From: Paractinoplanes brasiliensis
Lineage (GTDB): Bacteria; Actinomycetota; Actinomycetes; Mycobacteriales; Micromonosporaceae
DNA: 64,000 bases
Assembly: GCF_004362215.1 (NCBI RefSeq)
Contig: NZ_SNWR01000001.1
Span: 744,001-808,000, forward strand
Reading direction: 5' to 3'
Position numbers and translations under genes: made by a program
The notes under the pieces: model-generated
Seen by the model: the letters and a program-made list of their open reading frames with translations, nothing else
Told to the model about the DNA's origin: nothing
The model's database searches: none
Part shown: in pieces, positions 33,788 to 42,134 of the stretch
How the letters are laid out: each line of letters begins with the position of its first letter
Numbering within the stretch: position 1 is the first letter of the stretch

Positions 33788-34444
33788 CTACATCAGGCCT
33801 CCCCGGTAGGCGACCACGACCGCCTGAGCGCGGTCCCGCGCGTCGATCTTGGCGAGGATCCGCTTCACGTGCGTCTTGATGGTCGACTCCGCGATCGTGA
33901 GCAGGGCGGCGATCTCGGCGTTGGAGTAACCCTCGGCGACCAGCCGCAGCACCTCCCGCTCGCGCCCGGTGAGCTGCTCCAGCCGCCTGGACTCGGGGGA
34001 CGCCGGACGGCTCGGCACGGACCGCGCGACGAACTGGCCGACCAGTTCGCGGGTCACCGCCGGATCGATCAGGGCATCTCCCGAGGCGAGGGTGTGCACC
34101 GCGTCGATCAGTCGTTCGGGCGCCGCGCGCTTGAGGAGGAATCCGCTGGCACCGGCCTGCAACGCGCCCCAGACGTACTCGTCGTGGTGGAACGTGGTCA
34201 GCACGAGCACCCGGGTGGAGAACCCGGCCGCGACGATCCGCCGGGTCGCCTCGATGCCGTCGATCCCGGGCATCCGCACGTCCATCACGACCACGTCCGG
34301 GCCGAGGGAGCCGCACAGCGTCACCGCCTGCAACCCGTCGGACGCCTCGCCGACCACCTCGATGCCGTCGGCGGTGCCGAGCACCACGGCCACCCCCGCC
34401 CGCAGCAGCGCGTCGTCGTCGGCGAGCAGGACCCGTACGGTCAT
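33788..34444 (-). CDS. NarL/FixJ-family response regulator
   Basis: 218 aa. The receiver domain has the acidic pair in LLADDDALLR, the phospho-acceptor Asp in VVVMDVRMPGIDG, Thr in LVLTTFHHD and Lys in GFLLKRAAP. The C-terminal LuxR-type helix-turn-helix is LTGREREVLRLVAEGYSNAE followed by ESTIKTHVKRILAKI. The ATG overlaps the stop of the kinase gene (ATGA), so the two form a cognate pair. It probably controls the downstream hydrolase and/or its own operon. Confidence 0.92.
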   Translation of the reverse strand: MTVRVLLADDDALLRAGVAVVLGTADGIEVVGEASDGLQAVTLCGSLGPDVVVMDVRMPGIDGIEATRRIVAAGFSTRVLVLTTFHHDEYVWGALQAGASGFLLKRAAPERLIDAVHTLASGDALIDPAVTRELVGQFVARSVPSRPASPESRRLEQLTGREREVLRLVAEGYSNAEIAALLTIAESTIKTHVKRILAKIDARDRAQAVVVAYRGGLM

Positions 34445-35592
34445 GGGGTCGTCGCCTCGGCCGGGGTCAGCGGCAGGCGTGCGGTGACCTGGAAACCGGC
34501 CCGGCCAGCGGGACCGTAGGTCACGGTGCCCTCGAAAAGGGCGACCCGCTCGCGGATGCCGAGCAGGCCCCGGCCGGGGCGGTAGTCGGTGGCCGGTCCT
34601 CGCCCGTCGTCGCGGATCGCCATCTCCAGCCACTGCCCGTCGCGGCGCAGCGAGACGCCGGCGGTGCGGGCGTCGGCGTGCTTCAGCGCGTTCGTCAGGC
34701 TCTCCTGGATGATCCGGTACGCGGTGAGGTCCAGGCTCCGCGGGAGCTCAGCCAGGCCGTCGTCGATCCGGACGGTCACCCGGAGCCCGGCCTCGGTCAT
34801 CCGCCGGGCGAGGTCGGGCAGCAGGGCGAGCCCGGAGGCGTCCGCCGGTTGGTCGCCGCCCGGGTCGTCGCTGCGCAGGACGCCGAGCACCCGGTCGAGC
34901 TCGGTGAGGGCGTCGCGTCCGGCCCGCTCCAGGTCCGACAGCAGCCCACGGGTTTTCTCCGGGTCCTTGTCCAGCACCCGGCGACCCGCGCCGGCCTGCA
35001 TGAGCATGAGGTTGACCGTGTGCCCGACGAGATCGTGCAGTTCCCGGGCGATGCGGGCCCGTTCGCCGGCCACGGCACGTTCCTGGACGAGCCGGCGAGC
35101 GGTCTGCTGCTCCTCGCGGCGCCGGGCCATCGCATACCCGACCGACCACATCGCCAGCCACACCAGCAGAACCCCGGCCGGCTGGGTGGGCGCGGTGATG
35201 CCGCCGCGAGCGGTGAAGTAGACGGCGATGCAGCCGAACAGAACCCCGAGACTCCAGCGGGCCTGGCGGCGGGTGGCGTACAGCGCCACCGAGAAGACGC
35301 CGAGCAGGTTCGCGTACGGCGCCAGCCAGCTCGGCGACGCGACCAGCACTTCCAGACACAGCGCCGCGGCGCTCAGCAGGAAGGCGCCGAACGGGAACCG
35401 CCGGCGCAGCGCTGTCGCCACCGCGAGCCCGGCGCCCGCCACCACCGCGGACCCCGGCGGCCCGGGCGCCTGCATGAACCGCTCGACCAGCAGCGCCACC
35501 AGGAAACCGGCCCCCAGAACCGTGTCGACGGCGAGCGCCGGCAAGCGCCCGGTCGCGCTCACCGGCAGCGTTCCCGACGCGGGAGTGGCCAT
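34441..35592 (-). CDS. Sensor histidine kinase (HisKA_3 type)
   Basis: 383 aa. About five hydrophobic segments fill the N-terminal 150 residues with little extracellular sequence, suggesting membrane-embedded sensing. The dimerisation/phosphotransfer box is RARIARELHDLVGHTVNLML. The ATPase domain has N-box YRIIQESLTNALKHA and G-box RDDGRGPATDYRPGRGLLGI. It is cognate to the response regulator that overlaps its 3' end. It starts 22 bases after the preceding response-regulator stop, so it is probably in one long unit with the second two-component pair. Confidence 0.9.
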   Translation of the reverse strand: MATPASGTLPVSATGRLPALAVDTVLGAGFLVALLVERFMQAPGPPGSAVVAGAGLAVATALRRRFPFGAFLLSAAALCLEVLVASPSWLAPYANLLGVFSVALYATRRQARWSLGVLFGCIAVYFTARGGITAPTQPAGVLLVWLAMWSVGYAMARRREEQQTARRLVQERAVAGERARIARELHDLVGHTVNLMLMQAGAGRRVLDKDPEKTRGLLSDLERAGRDALTELDRVLGVLRSDDPGGDQPADASGLALLPDLARRMTEAGLRVTVRIDDGLAELPRSLDLTAYRIIQESLTNALKHADARTAGVSLRRDGQWLEMAIRDDGRGPATDYRPGRGLLGIRERVALFEGTVTYGPAGRAGFQVTARLPLTPAEATTP

Positions 35593-35614
35593 GATGGACG
35601 CACGCTACCAGCCA

Positions 35615-36217
35615 CTAGATCCAGCCCTGTTCCCACGCGACACGGGCGGCGGCGTGCCGGGTCGTCGCGCCGAGCTTCGCCATCGCCGAGGAGAGGTAGT
35701 TGCGGACCGTGCCCGGGGCGAGGTGGACGACGACGGCGATCTCGGCGACCGACCCGCCGCTCCGGGCCGCGCGCAGGACGTCGAGTTCCCGGGCGGTGAG
35801 CGGGCAGGCGTTCTCGGTCAGCGCGGACGCGGCGATGTCGGCGTCGACGTAACGCCGGCCCGCGTGCACGTCCCGGATTATTTCGGCGAGCCGGCTCGCC
35901 GGTGTCGTCTTCGGTACGAAGCCGCCGATCCCGCTCGCGAGCGCGCGGCGCAGCACGGCCGGCCGGGCATGCCGGGTGACCAGCACGATCGGGATGTGGA
36001 GGCGGGCCCGGATCTCGGCGGCCGCGTCCAGCCCGTCGCCGGGCGGCATCTCCAGGTCGAGCACCGCCAGGTCGGGCCGATGCCGCACGGCCATCTCCAC
36101 CGCGGCCGTGCTCGTGGCGGCCTGACCGACGACCGACAGGTCCGGCTCCAGCTCCAGCAACGCGGCGAGCGCACCCCGGATCAGGTCCTCGTCATCGGCG
36201 AGGAGCAGCCTGATCAT
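35615..36217 (-). CDS. DesR-like response regulator
   Basis: 200 aa. The receiver has LLLADDEDLIRGAL, phospho-Asp in LAVLDLEMPPGDG, Thr in VLVTRHARP and Lys in GGFVPKTTPA. The C-terminal LuxR helix-turn-helix is LTARELDVLRAARSGGSVAE followed by PGTVRNYLSSAMAKLGATTR, a variant typical of DesR/LiaR-like regulators of ABC exporters. The start codon lies within the stop of the partner kinase gene. Given the divergent ABC-2 exporter, regulation of that exporter is likely. Confidence 0.9.
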   Translation of the reverse strand: MIRLLLADDEDLIRGALAALLELEPDLSVVGQAATSTAAVEMAVRHRPDLAVLDLEMPPGDGLDAAAEIRARLHIPIVLVTRHARPAVLRRALASGIGGFVPKTTPASRLAEIIRDVHAGRRYVDADIAASALTENACPLTARELDVLRAARSGGSVAEIAVVVHLAPGTVRNYLSSAMAKLGATTRHAAARVAWEQGWI

Positions 36218-37386
36218 CGTGCACCGACCGGCAGGCTCGCCCGTACGGTGAAAGCGTCGGCCGTGCCCTTCCAGGTCAGCTCGCCGCCGGCCGCCGCGAA
36301 CCGGTGCGCGAGCCCCGCCAGCCCGCCGTTGCTGACCCGGTCCGGATCGGGCTGGGCGGCCAGCGGGGCGTCGTTGGAGAACCGCAGCCGTATCCCGTCG
36401 GTCGTGGCGATCAGGGCAATCTCGGCCCGGTGGGCCCGGCTGTGCCGGATGACGTTGGTGGTGCCCTCGCGGACCACCAGCCCGAGCAGCCGCTCGTTGT
36501 CCTCGGAGAGCTTCGCCCCTTCGGGCTCGCGCCGCATCCGGCAGTCGACGCCGGCCGCGGCCAGGACCCGTGTCGCGTTGTTGATCTCGGTGTCGAGGGA
36601 CACCGCCCGGTAGCCCTCCACCACCTCGTACGTATCCCGCAACGCCTGCCGGGCCAGCGCCTCCACCTCCCGCATCTGGGTGGCGGCCCGGTCCGGGTCG
36701 GAGCCGGCCAGGCGGGCGGCCAGTTCGCTTTTCAGCACGATGGCCTGCAGGGTGTGGCCCTGGATGTCGTGCAACTCCGCGGCGAAGCGCTGCCGCTCGC
36801 CGGTGACCGCCACCTCGCCCTCGGCCTGCCGGGCGCGGTCCACTCGCACCGTCACCTCCCAGAACCACACCTGCAGAACGACCAAACCGGTGACGAACGT
36901 GGTGATCGCGGCGGCGCCGGCCACCGGCTGCCAGTGCACCGAGCCGGCGATCCAGCCGTTGAGTGCCGCGACGAGTGCCGACAGCGCCACCCCGGCCCCG
37001 GCGACCCGCCACCGCGGCCATCGGCTGCCGACCACAGCGGCGCTGGTCAGCGTCGCCGGGAACAACACCCATGGCCAGTTGACCATCAGGTTCCCGGACA
37101 GCAGCACCGTCGCGGCGGCCGCCGGCGCGCCGGCCGCGACAAGCCATGGCAACGCCGCGCCGCCGCCGGACGACCAGCCGTACACCGAGGCGTGGAACAA
37201 ACGGAAGCAGACGCCGACGACCACCAGGATCGCCAGCACCAGGCCGGCCCGGACGGGAGTGGAGTCCGGCTGGGCCGGCATGTAGCCGATCGCGACCAGG
37301 CCGGTCATGACGATCGTCAGGACGAGCGTCCACCAGGTGAACAGGCGCATCCGGCGGACACCGCTGGAGGTCGGGGCGGTAGACAC
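36214..37386 (-). CDS. DesK-like sensor histidine kinase
   Basis: 390 aa with about six N-terminal membrane segments (WTLVLTIVMTGLVAIGY, AGLVLAILVVVGVCF and others). The phospho-acceptor box RFAAELHDIQGHTLQAIVLK and the coiled-coil connector RVDRARQAEGEVAVTGERQR are DesK-like. The ATPase domain ends with GLAGLAHRFAAAGGELTW. GTG 37386 is chosen (GGGGT upstream; the extra upstream residues are not family-like). The pair would sense membrane stress or an antibiotic-like compound and control the divergent ABC exporter. Confidence 0.88.
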   Translation of the reverse strand: MSTAPTSSGVRRMRLFTWWTLVLTIVMTGLVAIGYMPAQPDSTPVRAGLVLAILVVVGVCFRLFHASVYGWSSGGGAALPWLVAAGAPAAAATVLLSGNLMVNWPWVLFPATLTSAAVVGSRWPRWRVAGAGVALSALVAALNGWIAGSVHWQPVAGAAAITTFVTGLVVLQVWFWEVTVRVDRARQAEGEVAVTGERQRFAAELHDIQGHTLQAIVLKSELAARLAGSDPDRAATQMREVEALARQALRDTYEVVEGYRAVSLDTEINNATRVLAAAGVDCRMRREPEGAKLSEDNERLLGLVVREGTTNVIRHSRAHRAEIALIATTDGIRLRFSNDAPLAAQPDPDRVSNGGLAGLAHRFAAAGGELTWKGTADAFTVRASLPVGAR

Positions 37387-37438
37387 GACCCCATGATGCG
37401 GGTGCCGGCCGGTGCGGCCAACGGTTGACCGGTGACCG

Positions 37439-37452
37439 ATGACATCTGTCAT
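37439..37452. promoter_or_regulatory. Inverted repeat between kinase and ABC exporter genes
   Basis: ATGACA and TGTCAT flank a TC spacer, 53 bases from the kinase start and 58 from the ATPase start. Its position between divergent genes makes it a candidate binding site for the DesR-like regulator. Confidence 0.4.
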
Positions 37453-37509
37453 GCGGATCGGTACGCCACGTCACTACACCGCGATGTCCCCCCGGCCGAC
37501 CCTGTTCAC

Positions 37510-38442
37510 ATGACTCCGGAATCCGTCATCACCTGCACCGGACTGCGCAGTTGGTACGGCCGCTTCGAGGCCGTACGGGGCATCGACCTGGCCGTCCGGC
37601 CCGGTGAGCTCTTCGCCCTGCTCGGCACGAACGGCGCCGGCAAGACCACCACCCTGGAAACGTTGCAGGGCCACCGCCGGCCGGGCAGCGGCTCGGTCCG
37701 CGTGCTCGGCCTGGACCCGCGCCGGCACCGGCGGCAACTCGCGTCCAAGGTCGGCGTCGTCCTGCAGGAGTCCGGCTTCGCGCCCGACCTCACCGTGGCC
37801 GAGACGGTACGCATGTGGCGCCGGCTCCGGCGGCTCCGCGACGACCCGCGGGCCCTTGACGAGCTGCTGCGGGAGGTCATGCTCATCGACCGCGCCGACA
37901 TCCGGGTCGGGCAGCTCTCCGGCGGGGAACGCCGGCGGCTCGACCTTGCCGTCGGCCTCACCGGCGACCAGCGGCTGCTCTTCCTCGACGAACCGACCAC
38001 CGGGCTGGACCCCCAGTCCCGGCAGCGGACCTGGGACGTGGTCCGCGACCGCCTGCGGCGCGGCATGACCGTTCTGCTCACCACGCATTACTTGGAGGAA
38101 GCGGAGGCCCTGGCCGACCGGGTGGCCATCATGGACGCCGGCCGCATCGTCGCGACCGGCACCGTCGAGGAACTCGCCGCGCAGCAGCCCGCCCGCATCC
38201 ACTGCACCGTGCCCGCCGGCTTGCACGGGGCGACGATCCCCGGTCTCTCCGGCGAGCCGGCCTGGACGTCCGGCACCGCGGCGGGCAGCGCCGATCTCAC
38301 CATCGTCACCAGCGACCTGCAGGCCGACCTGGCCCGGCTGTCGGCCTGGGCGGCCGCACACGACGCGAAGCTCGGCCGCCTTCAAGCCGCCGAGGCGTCA
38401 CTGACCGACATCTTCCAGCGGATCACGGGAGTACCGTCATGA
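37510..38442 (+). CDS. ABC exporter ATP-binding protein (DrrA/CcmA type)
   Basis: 310 aa. Walker A is GTNGAGKTTTLETLQGHRRP, the Q-loop VGVVLQESGF, signature LSGGERRRLDLAVGL, Walker B LLFLDEPTTGLDP and the H-loop LTTHYLEEAE. The C-terminal 80 residues are the usual extension of drug-resistance ATPases. ATG 37510 starts just before the first conserved strand. It overlaps the permease gene (ATGA). Probably exports a lipophilic drug, peptide or lipid under control of the divergent DesK/DesR-like pair. Confidence 0.9.
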   Translation: MTPESVITCTGLRSWYGRFEAVRGIDLAVRPGELFALLGTNGAGKTTTLETLQGHRRPGSGSVRVLGLDPRRHRRQLASKVGVVLQESGFAPDLTVAETVRMWRRLRRLRDDPRALDELLREVMLIDRADIRVGQLSGGERRRLDLAVGLTGDQRLLFLDEPTTGLDPQSRQRTWDVVRDRLRRGMTVLLTTHYLEEAEALADRVAIMDAGRIVATGTVEELAAQQPARIHCTVPAGLHGATIPGLSGEPAWTSGTAAGSADLTIVTSDLQADLARLSAWAAAHDAKLGRLQAAEASLTDIFQRITGVPS

Positions 38443-39185
38443 CCACACTTCCGGCCGGCGCCGTCCTGGCCACCGCCGAACTGCTCCTGCTACGTCGCAG
38501 CGCGCTGGTCGCGCTCATCGCGATCGCCCAGCCGATCGGGCTCGGGATCCTCCTGGCGTTTCTCACACGCGACAGTGGCCTGGCGGCCGACTACGGCTCG
38601 GCCGCCGCGTTGCAGCTCCTGCTCCTGCTCGCCAGCACGCCGTACATGGCCGGCACCACCGCGCTCGCCGCCCGCCGCCAGCACGGCGTGCTCAAGCGAT
38701 GGCGTACCTCGGGCGCCTCCGACGCCGACCTGATCATCGGCCTGCTGAGCCCGTACGCCCTGCTCGCCGTCGTCCAGGCCGTCCTGCTGTGCACCGTGAC
38801 CGCGGTGATCGGCGGCGACGCTCCCGCCCGATGGTGGCCGCTCGCCGTCGGGGTGCTCGGCGGGACGGCGATGGCCGGTGCTCTGGCGTTCGCGACCGCG
38901 GCGTTCACCAGAACACCGGAGCTGGCCCAGCTGACCACCGCGCCGGTGTTCCTCGCCCTGTTCGGTGGCGGGATGTGGGTCACGATGACCCCGCCCGACG
39001 AGGTGACCTGGGTGATGCTGGCGGTGCCGGGCGCGGCCGTCGCGCAGCTGGTCCGGGTCGGTTGGAACGGCGCCGCGCCGGGACAGCTGCTCGGCCAGAC
39101 CTGGCCGAGCATGGTGGCGCTGTCCGTCCTGGCCGCCCTGGCCGTCGCCTTGGCGTTCCGCGTCTTCCGCTGGGAGACACGATGA
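38439..39185 (+). CDS. ABC-2 type exporter permease
   Basis: 248 aa with six membrane segments, beginning ALVALIAIAQPIGLGILLAF and ending SMVALSVLAALAVALAFRVF. The RRQHGVLKRWRTSGASDADL loop after the second segment is the ABC-2 coupling region seen in DrrB-like permeases. It overlaps the ATPase stop by four bases. With the ATPase it would form a homodimeric exporter. The stop overlaps another ATG (ATGA at 39182), but no gene-like sequence follows. Confidence 0.87.
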   Translation: MTTLPAGAVLATAELLLLRRSALVALIAIAQPIGLGILLAFLTRDSGLAADYGSAAALQLLLLLASTPYMAGTTALAARRQHGVLKRWRTSGASDADLIIGLLSPYALLAVVQAVLLCTVTAVIGGDAPARWWPLAVGVLGGTAMAGALAFATAAFTRTPELAQLTTAPVFLALFGGGMWVTMTPPDEVTWVMLAVPGAAVAQLVRVGWNGAAPGQLLGQTWPSMVALSVLAALAVALAFRVFRWETR

Positions 39186-39623
39186 GATCAGGTCGCCGTG
39201 AACCCGCCCAGCGCCCGTCGATCTTCGCCCCATCGTCTGGCCCCATACCTTCGACACGGCCGGACTGGCCGCCGCCTGGATCAACCAGACACCCGGCCAC
39301 ACCCGCCTCGGTGTTCGCGCCGACGACCCGCCCCGTATCTCCATGAGCAGCTCGGCCTGGTTCCTGTCGAACAGCTCACCCGAGCGGTCAACGTCGAGCC
39401 GGGCTTCGTGCCGGACGAACAGCCGGCCCTGGCGGAGGTCTCCGCGAGGGCGATACCGGCAGTGACAGCCGACAACGCGACGCGTGGACGGTTCCGGGGC
39501 GGGCTCGCCAGCTCGGTGCCGTAGCAACGGGCGTTGTCGTCGGTAAGCAGATCGACTCGAGGGCTGCACCATCGTGAGGTCGCCGCTGTGCCGGTGATCG
39601 CCGCCCATGAACGTGGCGGGCGG
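39186..39623. other. Region with gene-like debris, no confident gene
   Basis: 438 bp between the exporter permease and the convergent DoxX gene. On the plus strand PIVWPHTFDTAGLAAAWINQ followed by TPGHTRLGVRADDPPRIS, then in another frame QLGLVPVEQLTRAVNVEPGF followed by VPDEQPALAEVSARAI, read like coding sequence broken by a frameshift. I do not recognise the family. Probably a decayed gene. Confidence 0.4.
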
Positions 39624-39974
39624 TCAGAGCGTTTCGATGCCCAGCACCAGCGGAGCCACGGCGACGAGCATGATAACGGTCGGCGTACCGACCCCCTTCT
39701 TGTCGCCCGCACGCAGGTGCGTGATCACGGCACCCAGGAAGTAGAGGACGACACCGATCGCCGCCGCGATGCCCAGAGGGCGATAAACGATGCCGGCGAG
39801 CAACCCCAACGCGCCCGCGATCTTGACAAGGCCGAGAGGCAGGAACCAGCTGTCACGCACCCCGAGCGCTTTGATCGGCTCCGTGATCTTCGGGTCGCGG
39901 GTGATGTCGCCACGGGCGGACATGAGCAGGACCAGCGACAGCAGGGCAGCGACGACGACATAGGCGATAAACAC
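39624..39974 (-). CDS. DoxX-family membrane protein
   Basis: 116 aa with four predicted membrane segments (VVVAALLSLVLLMSARG, WFLPLGLVKIAGALGLLAGI, YRPLGIAAAIGVVLYFLGAV, PTVIMLVAVAPLVLGIETL), the standard DoxX plan, with the conserved LGLVKIAGALGLL in helix 2. The start is GTG 39974 with GGAG upstream. DoxX-like proteins are linked to thiol/redox stress in actinobacteria; the precise role is unknown. It is followed, beyond a 150-bp gap, by NTF2-like and NADP-reductase genes on the same strand. Confidence 0.82.
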   Translation of the reverse strand: MFIAYVVVAALLSLVLLMSARGDITRDPKITEPIKALGVRDSWFLPLGLVKIAGALGLLAGIVYRPLGIAAAIGVVLYFLGAVITHLRAGDKKGVGTPTVIMLVAVAPLVLGIETL

Positions 39975-40124
39975 GGAGGACTCCAGAGAAAGACGGTATA
40001 GGCCCGAACAGCCGGGACCGCTGCGGCATGTGGCGCTTTGCGCAGCTGACTTCGATATGAGGCTGCCGCACTCTTTTCCGCCGTCCGCGAGCCGGCCAAC
40101 GAGTACACACCGGCGAGCCGGCGG

Positions 40125-40538
40125 TCAGGAAAAGTACTTGAGGAATGCTGTCGTGTCGGCGTAGTAGGCGGTCAGCTTGCCGATCTTCCCGCCGGCGAAG
40201 TCGTACCGTTCGATGATCGATGTGCGCCAGCCGCCCGGATAGCCTTCGCGTGCGGAGAAGTCGATCTCGTAGTAGTGCAGCACGGTGTCACCGTTCTCGA
40301 AGAACTGTGATCCGCCAGTCACGAACCGGACCCCGGTTCGCATTGCCATGTCGGCCGCGGCCGTGCGCCACTGGTTCCAGCCGTTGAATCCGACGAGGCG
40401 CCCGAAAAGACTGTCGGGTTCGGCCAGGACGGATTCATCAGTGATGTAGTGCGGCAGCTTGGCGAGGAATGCCTGCTCGTCGAGCATTGTGGATTCAATG
40501 AACGTGCTGTACGCCTGAACGAACTCGATGTTGCTCAT
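40125..40538 (-). CDS. NTF2/SnoaL-like protein
   Basis: 137 aa. FVQAYSTFIESTMLDEQAFL forms the long first helix. YITDESVLAEPDSLFGRLVG is the typical 'pit' entry with a phase-change loop, and VRFVTGGSQFFENGDTVLHY and EIDFSA are the sheet strands. No catalytic Asp/His pair is evident. ATG 40538 has GAGGTGAG upstream. Such proteins act as isomerases, hydrolases or as dimeric ligand binders. It follows the NADP-reductase gene by 78 bases on the same strand and may share its TetR-controlled promoter. Confidence 0.72.
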   Translation of the reverse strand: MSNIEFVQAYSTFIESTMLDEQAFLAKLPHYITDESVLAEPDSLFGRLVGFNGWNQWRTAAADMAMRTGVRFVTGGSQFFENGDTVLHYYEIDFSAREGYPGGWRTSIIERYDFAGGKIGKLTAYYADTTAFLKYFS

Positions 40539-40616
40539 CGGACTCACCTCGGGTCGGAGGAGTGGAAAGCCCACCGGCACGCGGATCCGGCGAGCAGGTC
40601 GATGTGCGACCGCTGC

Positions 40617-41372
40617 TTATGCGGTCTCGAGTCCAGGTAGGTATCCGCCGGCGGTGCCGCGTACGGCGGACTCGGTGAGTTTTCTGATCTGGTCGGCGGG
40701 GACCGCGACGCCGGGGTTGGTGACGTGCCAGCGGTATTCCTCTTCCGGATCGAGGCCTTTGGGCGCCTGTCCGGCGAAGTAGGGCTGGACGTAGACCGGG
40801 GTGGTGGGTTCGCTGCGCCAACTGTCGGCGAGCGCGCCGAAATCCACTGTGTCGTAGCCCAGAGTGTCGAGCAGTGCGGCCACCTGGGCCTTGGCGACGG
40901 TGTCGTCCCCGGCGACGGGAAGGGCGCTGCGGTCGGGATCGCCTGCCGGCCGCGCCAGTTTGCCGAGGCTGAAGGACACGATGTTGTTGAACGCCTTGAC
41001 CACGCGGGAGTCGGCCAGGTGCTGCTGCACCAGTTCGCTCGAGGTCAGCTCGTTGGAGTCGAGCTCTGGGATGTGGCCGTCGCGTTGCGGGTAGTAGTTC
41101 ATCGTGTCGATCACGGTCTTGCCGGCCAGTGCCGCCGCCGGGAGTAAGCGGTAGCCGTTGAGCGGGATGGCAGCCACCACGAGTTCACCATCGCGCGCGG
41201 CGTCGGCCGGGGTGCCGGCGCGGGCGCGCTCGCCGAGGTCGGCGACGAGGTCGGCGAGGGTCTCAGGGCCGCGGGAGTTGCTCAGGACAACGTCCAGGCC
41301 GGCGGCAACGGCCAGGCGGGCCACCGTGGTGCCGATCATGCCGGCGCCGATCAGTCCAAGGGTTGTGGTCAC
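40617..41372 (-). CDS. NADPH-dependent F420-reductase-like oxidoreductase
   Basis: 251 aa. The N-terminal NADP-binding segment LGLIGAGMIGTTVARLAVAA has the GxGxxG motif, followed by VVLSNSRGPETL, whose SNSRGP loop selects NADP in the F420:NADPH-oxidoreductase family. Later AIPLNGYRLLPA, DTMNYYPQRDG and VVKAFNNIVSFSLG are characteristic. Members are often used in stress detoxification rather than central metabolism. It is divergent from a TetR gene, with a 30-bp dyad between them, so it is probably repressed by that TetR protein. Confidence 0.82.
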   Translation of the reverse strand: MTTTLGLIGAGMIGTTVARLAVAAGLDVVLSNSRGPETLADLVADLGERARAGTPADAARDGELVVAAIPLNGYRLLPAAALAGKTVIDTMNYYPQRDGHIPELDSNELTSSELVQQHLADSRVVKAFNNIVSFSLGKLARPAGDPDRSALPVAGDDTVAKAQVAALLDTLGYDTVDFGALADSWRSEPTTPVYVQPYFAGQAPKGLDPEEEYRWHVTNPGVAVPADQIRKLTESAVRGTAGGYLPGLETA

Positions 41373-41398
41373 TACAGCCTCTTCCGATCGAAGTAGTA

Positions 41399-41428
41399 CT
41401 ACAACCGTAGGTTAACCTACAGATGTAG
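41399..41428. promoter_or_regulatory. Composite palindromic TetR operator
   Basis: A perfect 14-bp palindrome GTAGGTTAACCTAC (41407-41420) is flanked symmetrically by CTACA and TGTAG, each three bases away. The dyad is centred between the divergent reductase (start 41372) and TetR (start 41448) genes, fitting binding by one or two TetR dimers that control both. Confidence 0.75.
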
Positions 41429-41447
41429 GCAATGTACGCTGGCTCAC

Positions 41448-42062
41448 GTGTCTGTGACGCAAGGCGGCCCTCCGGCCAGCGATCGGCGAGTGCGGCGTAC
41501 CCATGCAGCACTGCGGGGAGCGCTGATCCGTCTCGTCGAGGATCGGGAGCTGTCGCAGATCAGCGTTGCCGACGTCGCCGAGGGAGCAGGCGTGAGCCGC
41601 TCGACCTTCTACGATCACTACCGAGACGTGCACGAACTGGCCGAGGCCGCCTGCACTGGGATGATCGACGAACTGGTCGGGGTGATGACTGCCCTTGGCG
41701 GCGACCCCGAGACCGGGGACCCCATCGAATCTCTGCAGACCTTCTTCACCGCTCTCGGCGAGCACGCCAGCCTGTACCGCAGCTTGCTCGGACCGCAGGG
41801 GAGCGCCCGCGTGATCGACCACATCCGGCGCCGCATGGCAGCCGCCGGGCTGATGAGATCGACCGGCAAGAGCGCGGCCACACCCGACGATCCGCACAAC
41901 GTACCCGCAGCGTTCGTCGCGGGCGCGCTCGTCGGGGTGGCCACCGACTGGCTGCAACGCGGCTGCGCACACACACCGTCGGAAATGGCCAGACTGACCT
42001 GGCCCATTCTCTCCGACTGCCACTTCGACGCGCACGCAGCGGCACCCCCGCCCCGACCGTGA
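41448..42062 (+). CDS. TetR/AcrR-family regulator
   Basis: 204 aa. The N-terminal helix-turn-helix spans RTHAALRGALIRLVEDRELS, then ISVADVAEGAGVSRSTFYDH, the normal TetR DNA-binding domain at residues 18-65. The ligand domain is variable, with a C-terminal VAGALVGVATDWLQRG helix typical of the YvdT-like/TetR_C subgroup. It starts at GTG 41448, 20 bases after the composite palindrome, and is probably autorepressed. It is divergent from the F420-type NADP reductase, its likely target. Confidence 0.88.
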   Translation: MSVTQGGPPASDRRVRRTHAALRGALIRLVEDRELSQISVADVAEGAGVSRSTFYDHYRDVHELAEAACTGMIDELVGVMTALGGDPETGDPIESLQTFFTALGEHASLYRSLLGPQGSARVIDHIRRRMAAAGLMRSTGKSAATPDDPHNVPAAFVAGALVGVATDWLQRGCAHTPSEMARLTWPILSDCHFDAHAAAPPPRP

Positions 42063-42134
42063 CCCTCCGGTTTCGTTTGGTCGTCCTCGGCCGCGGACTG
42101 CTCGTTGGCGGAACTGGGGGTCTGAGATTGTTCT

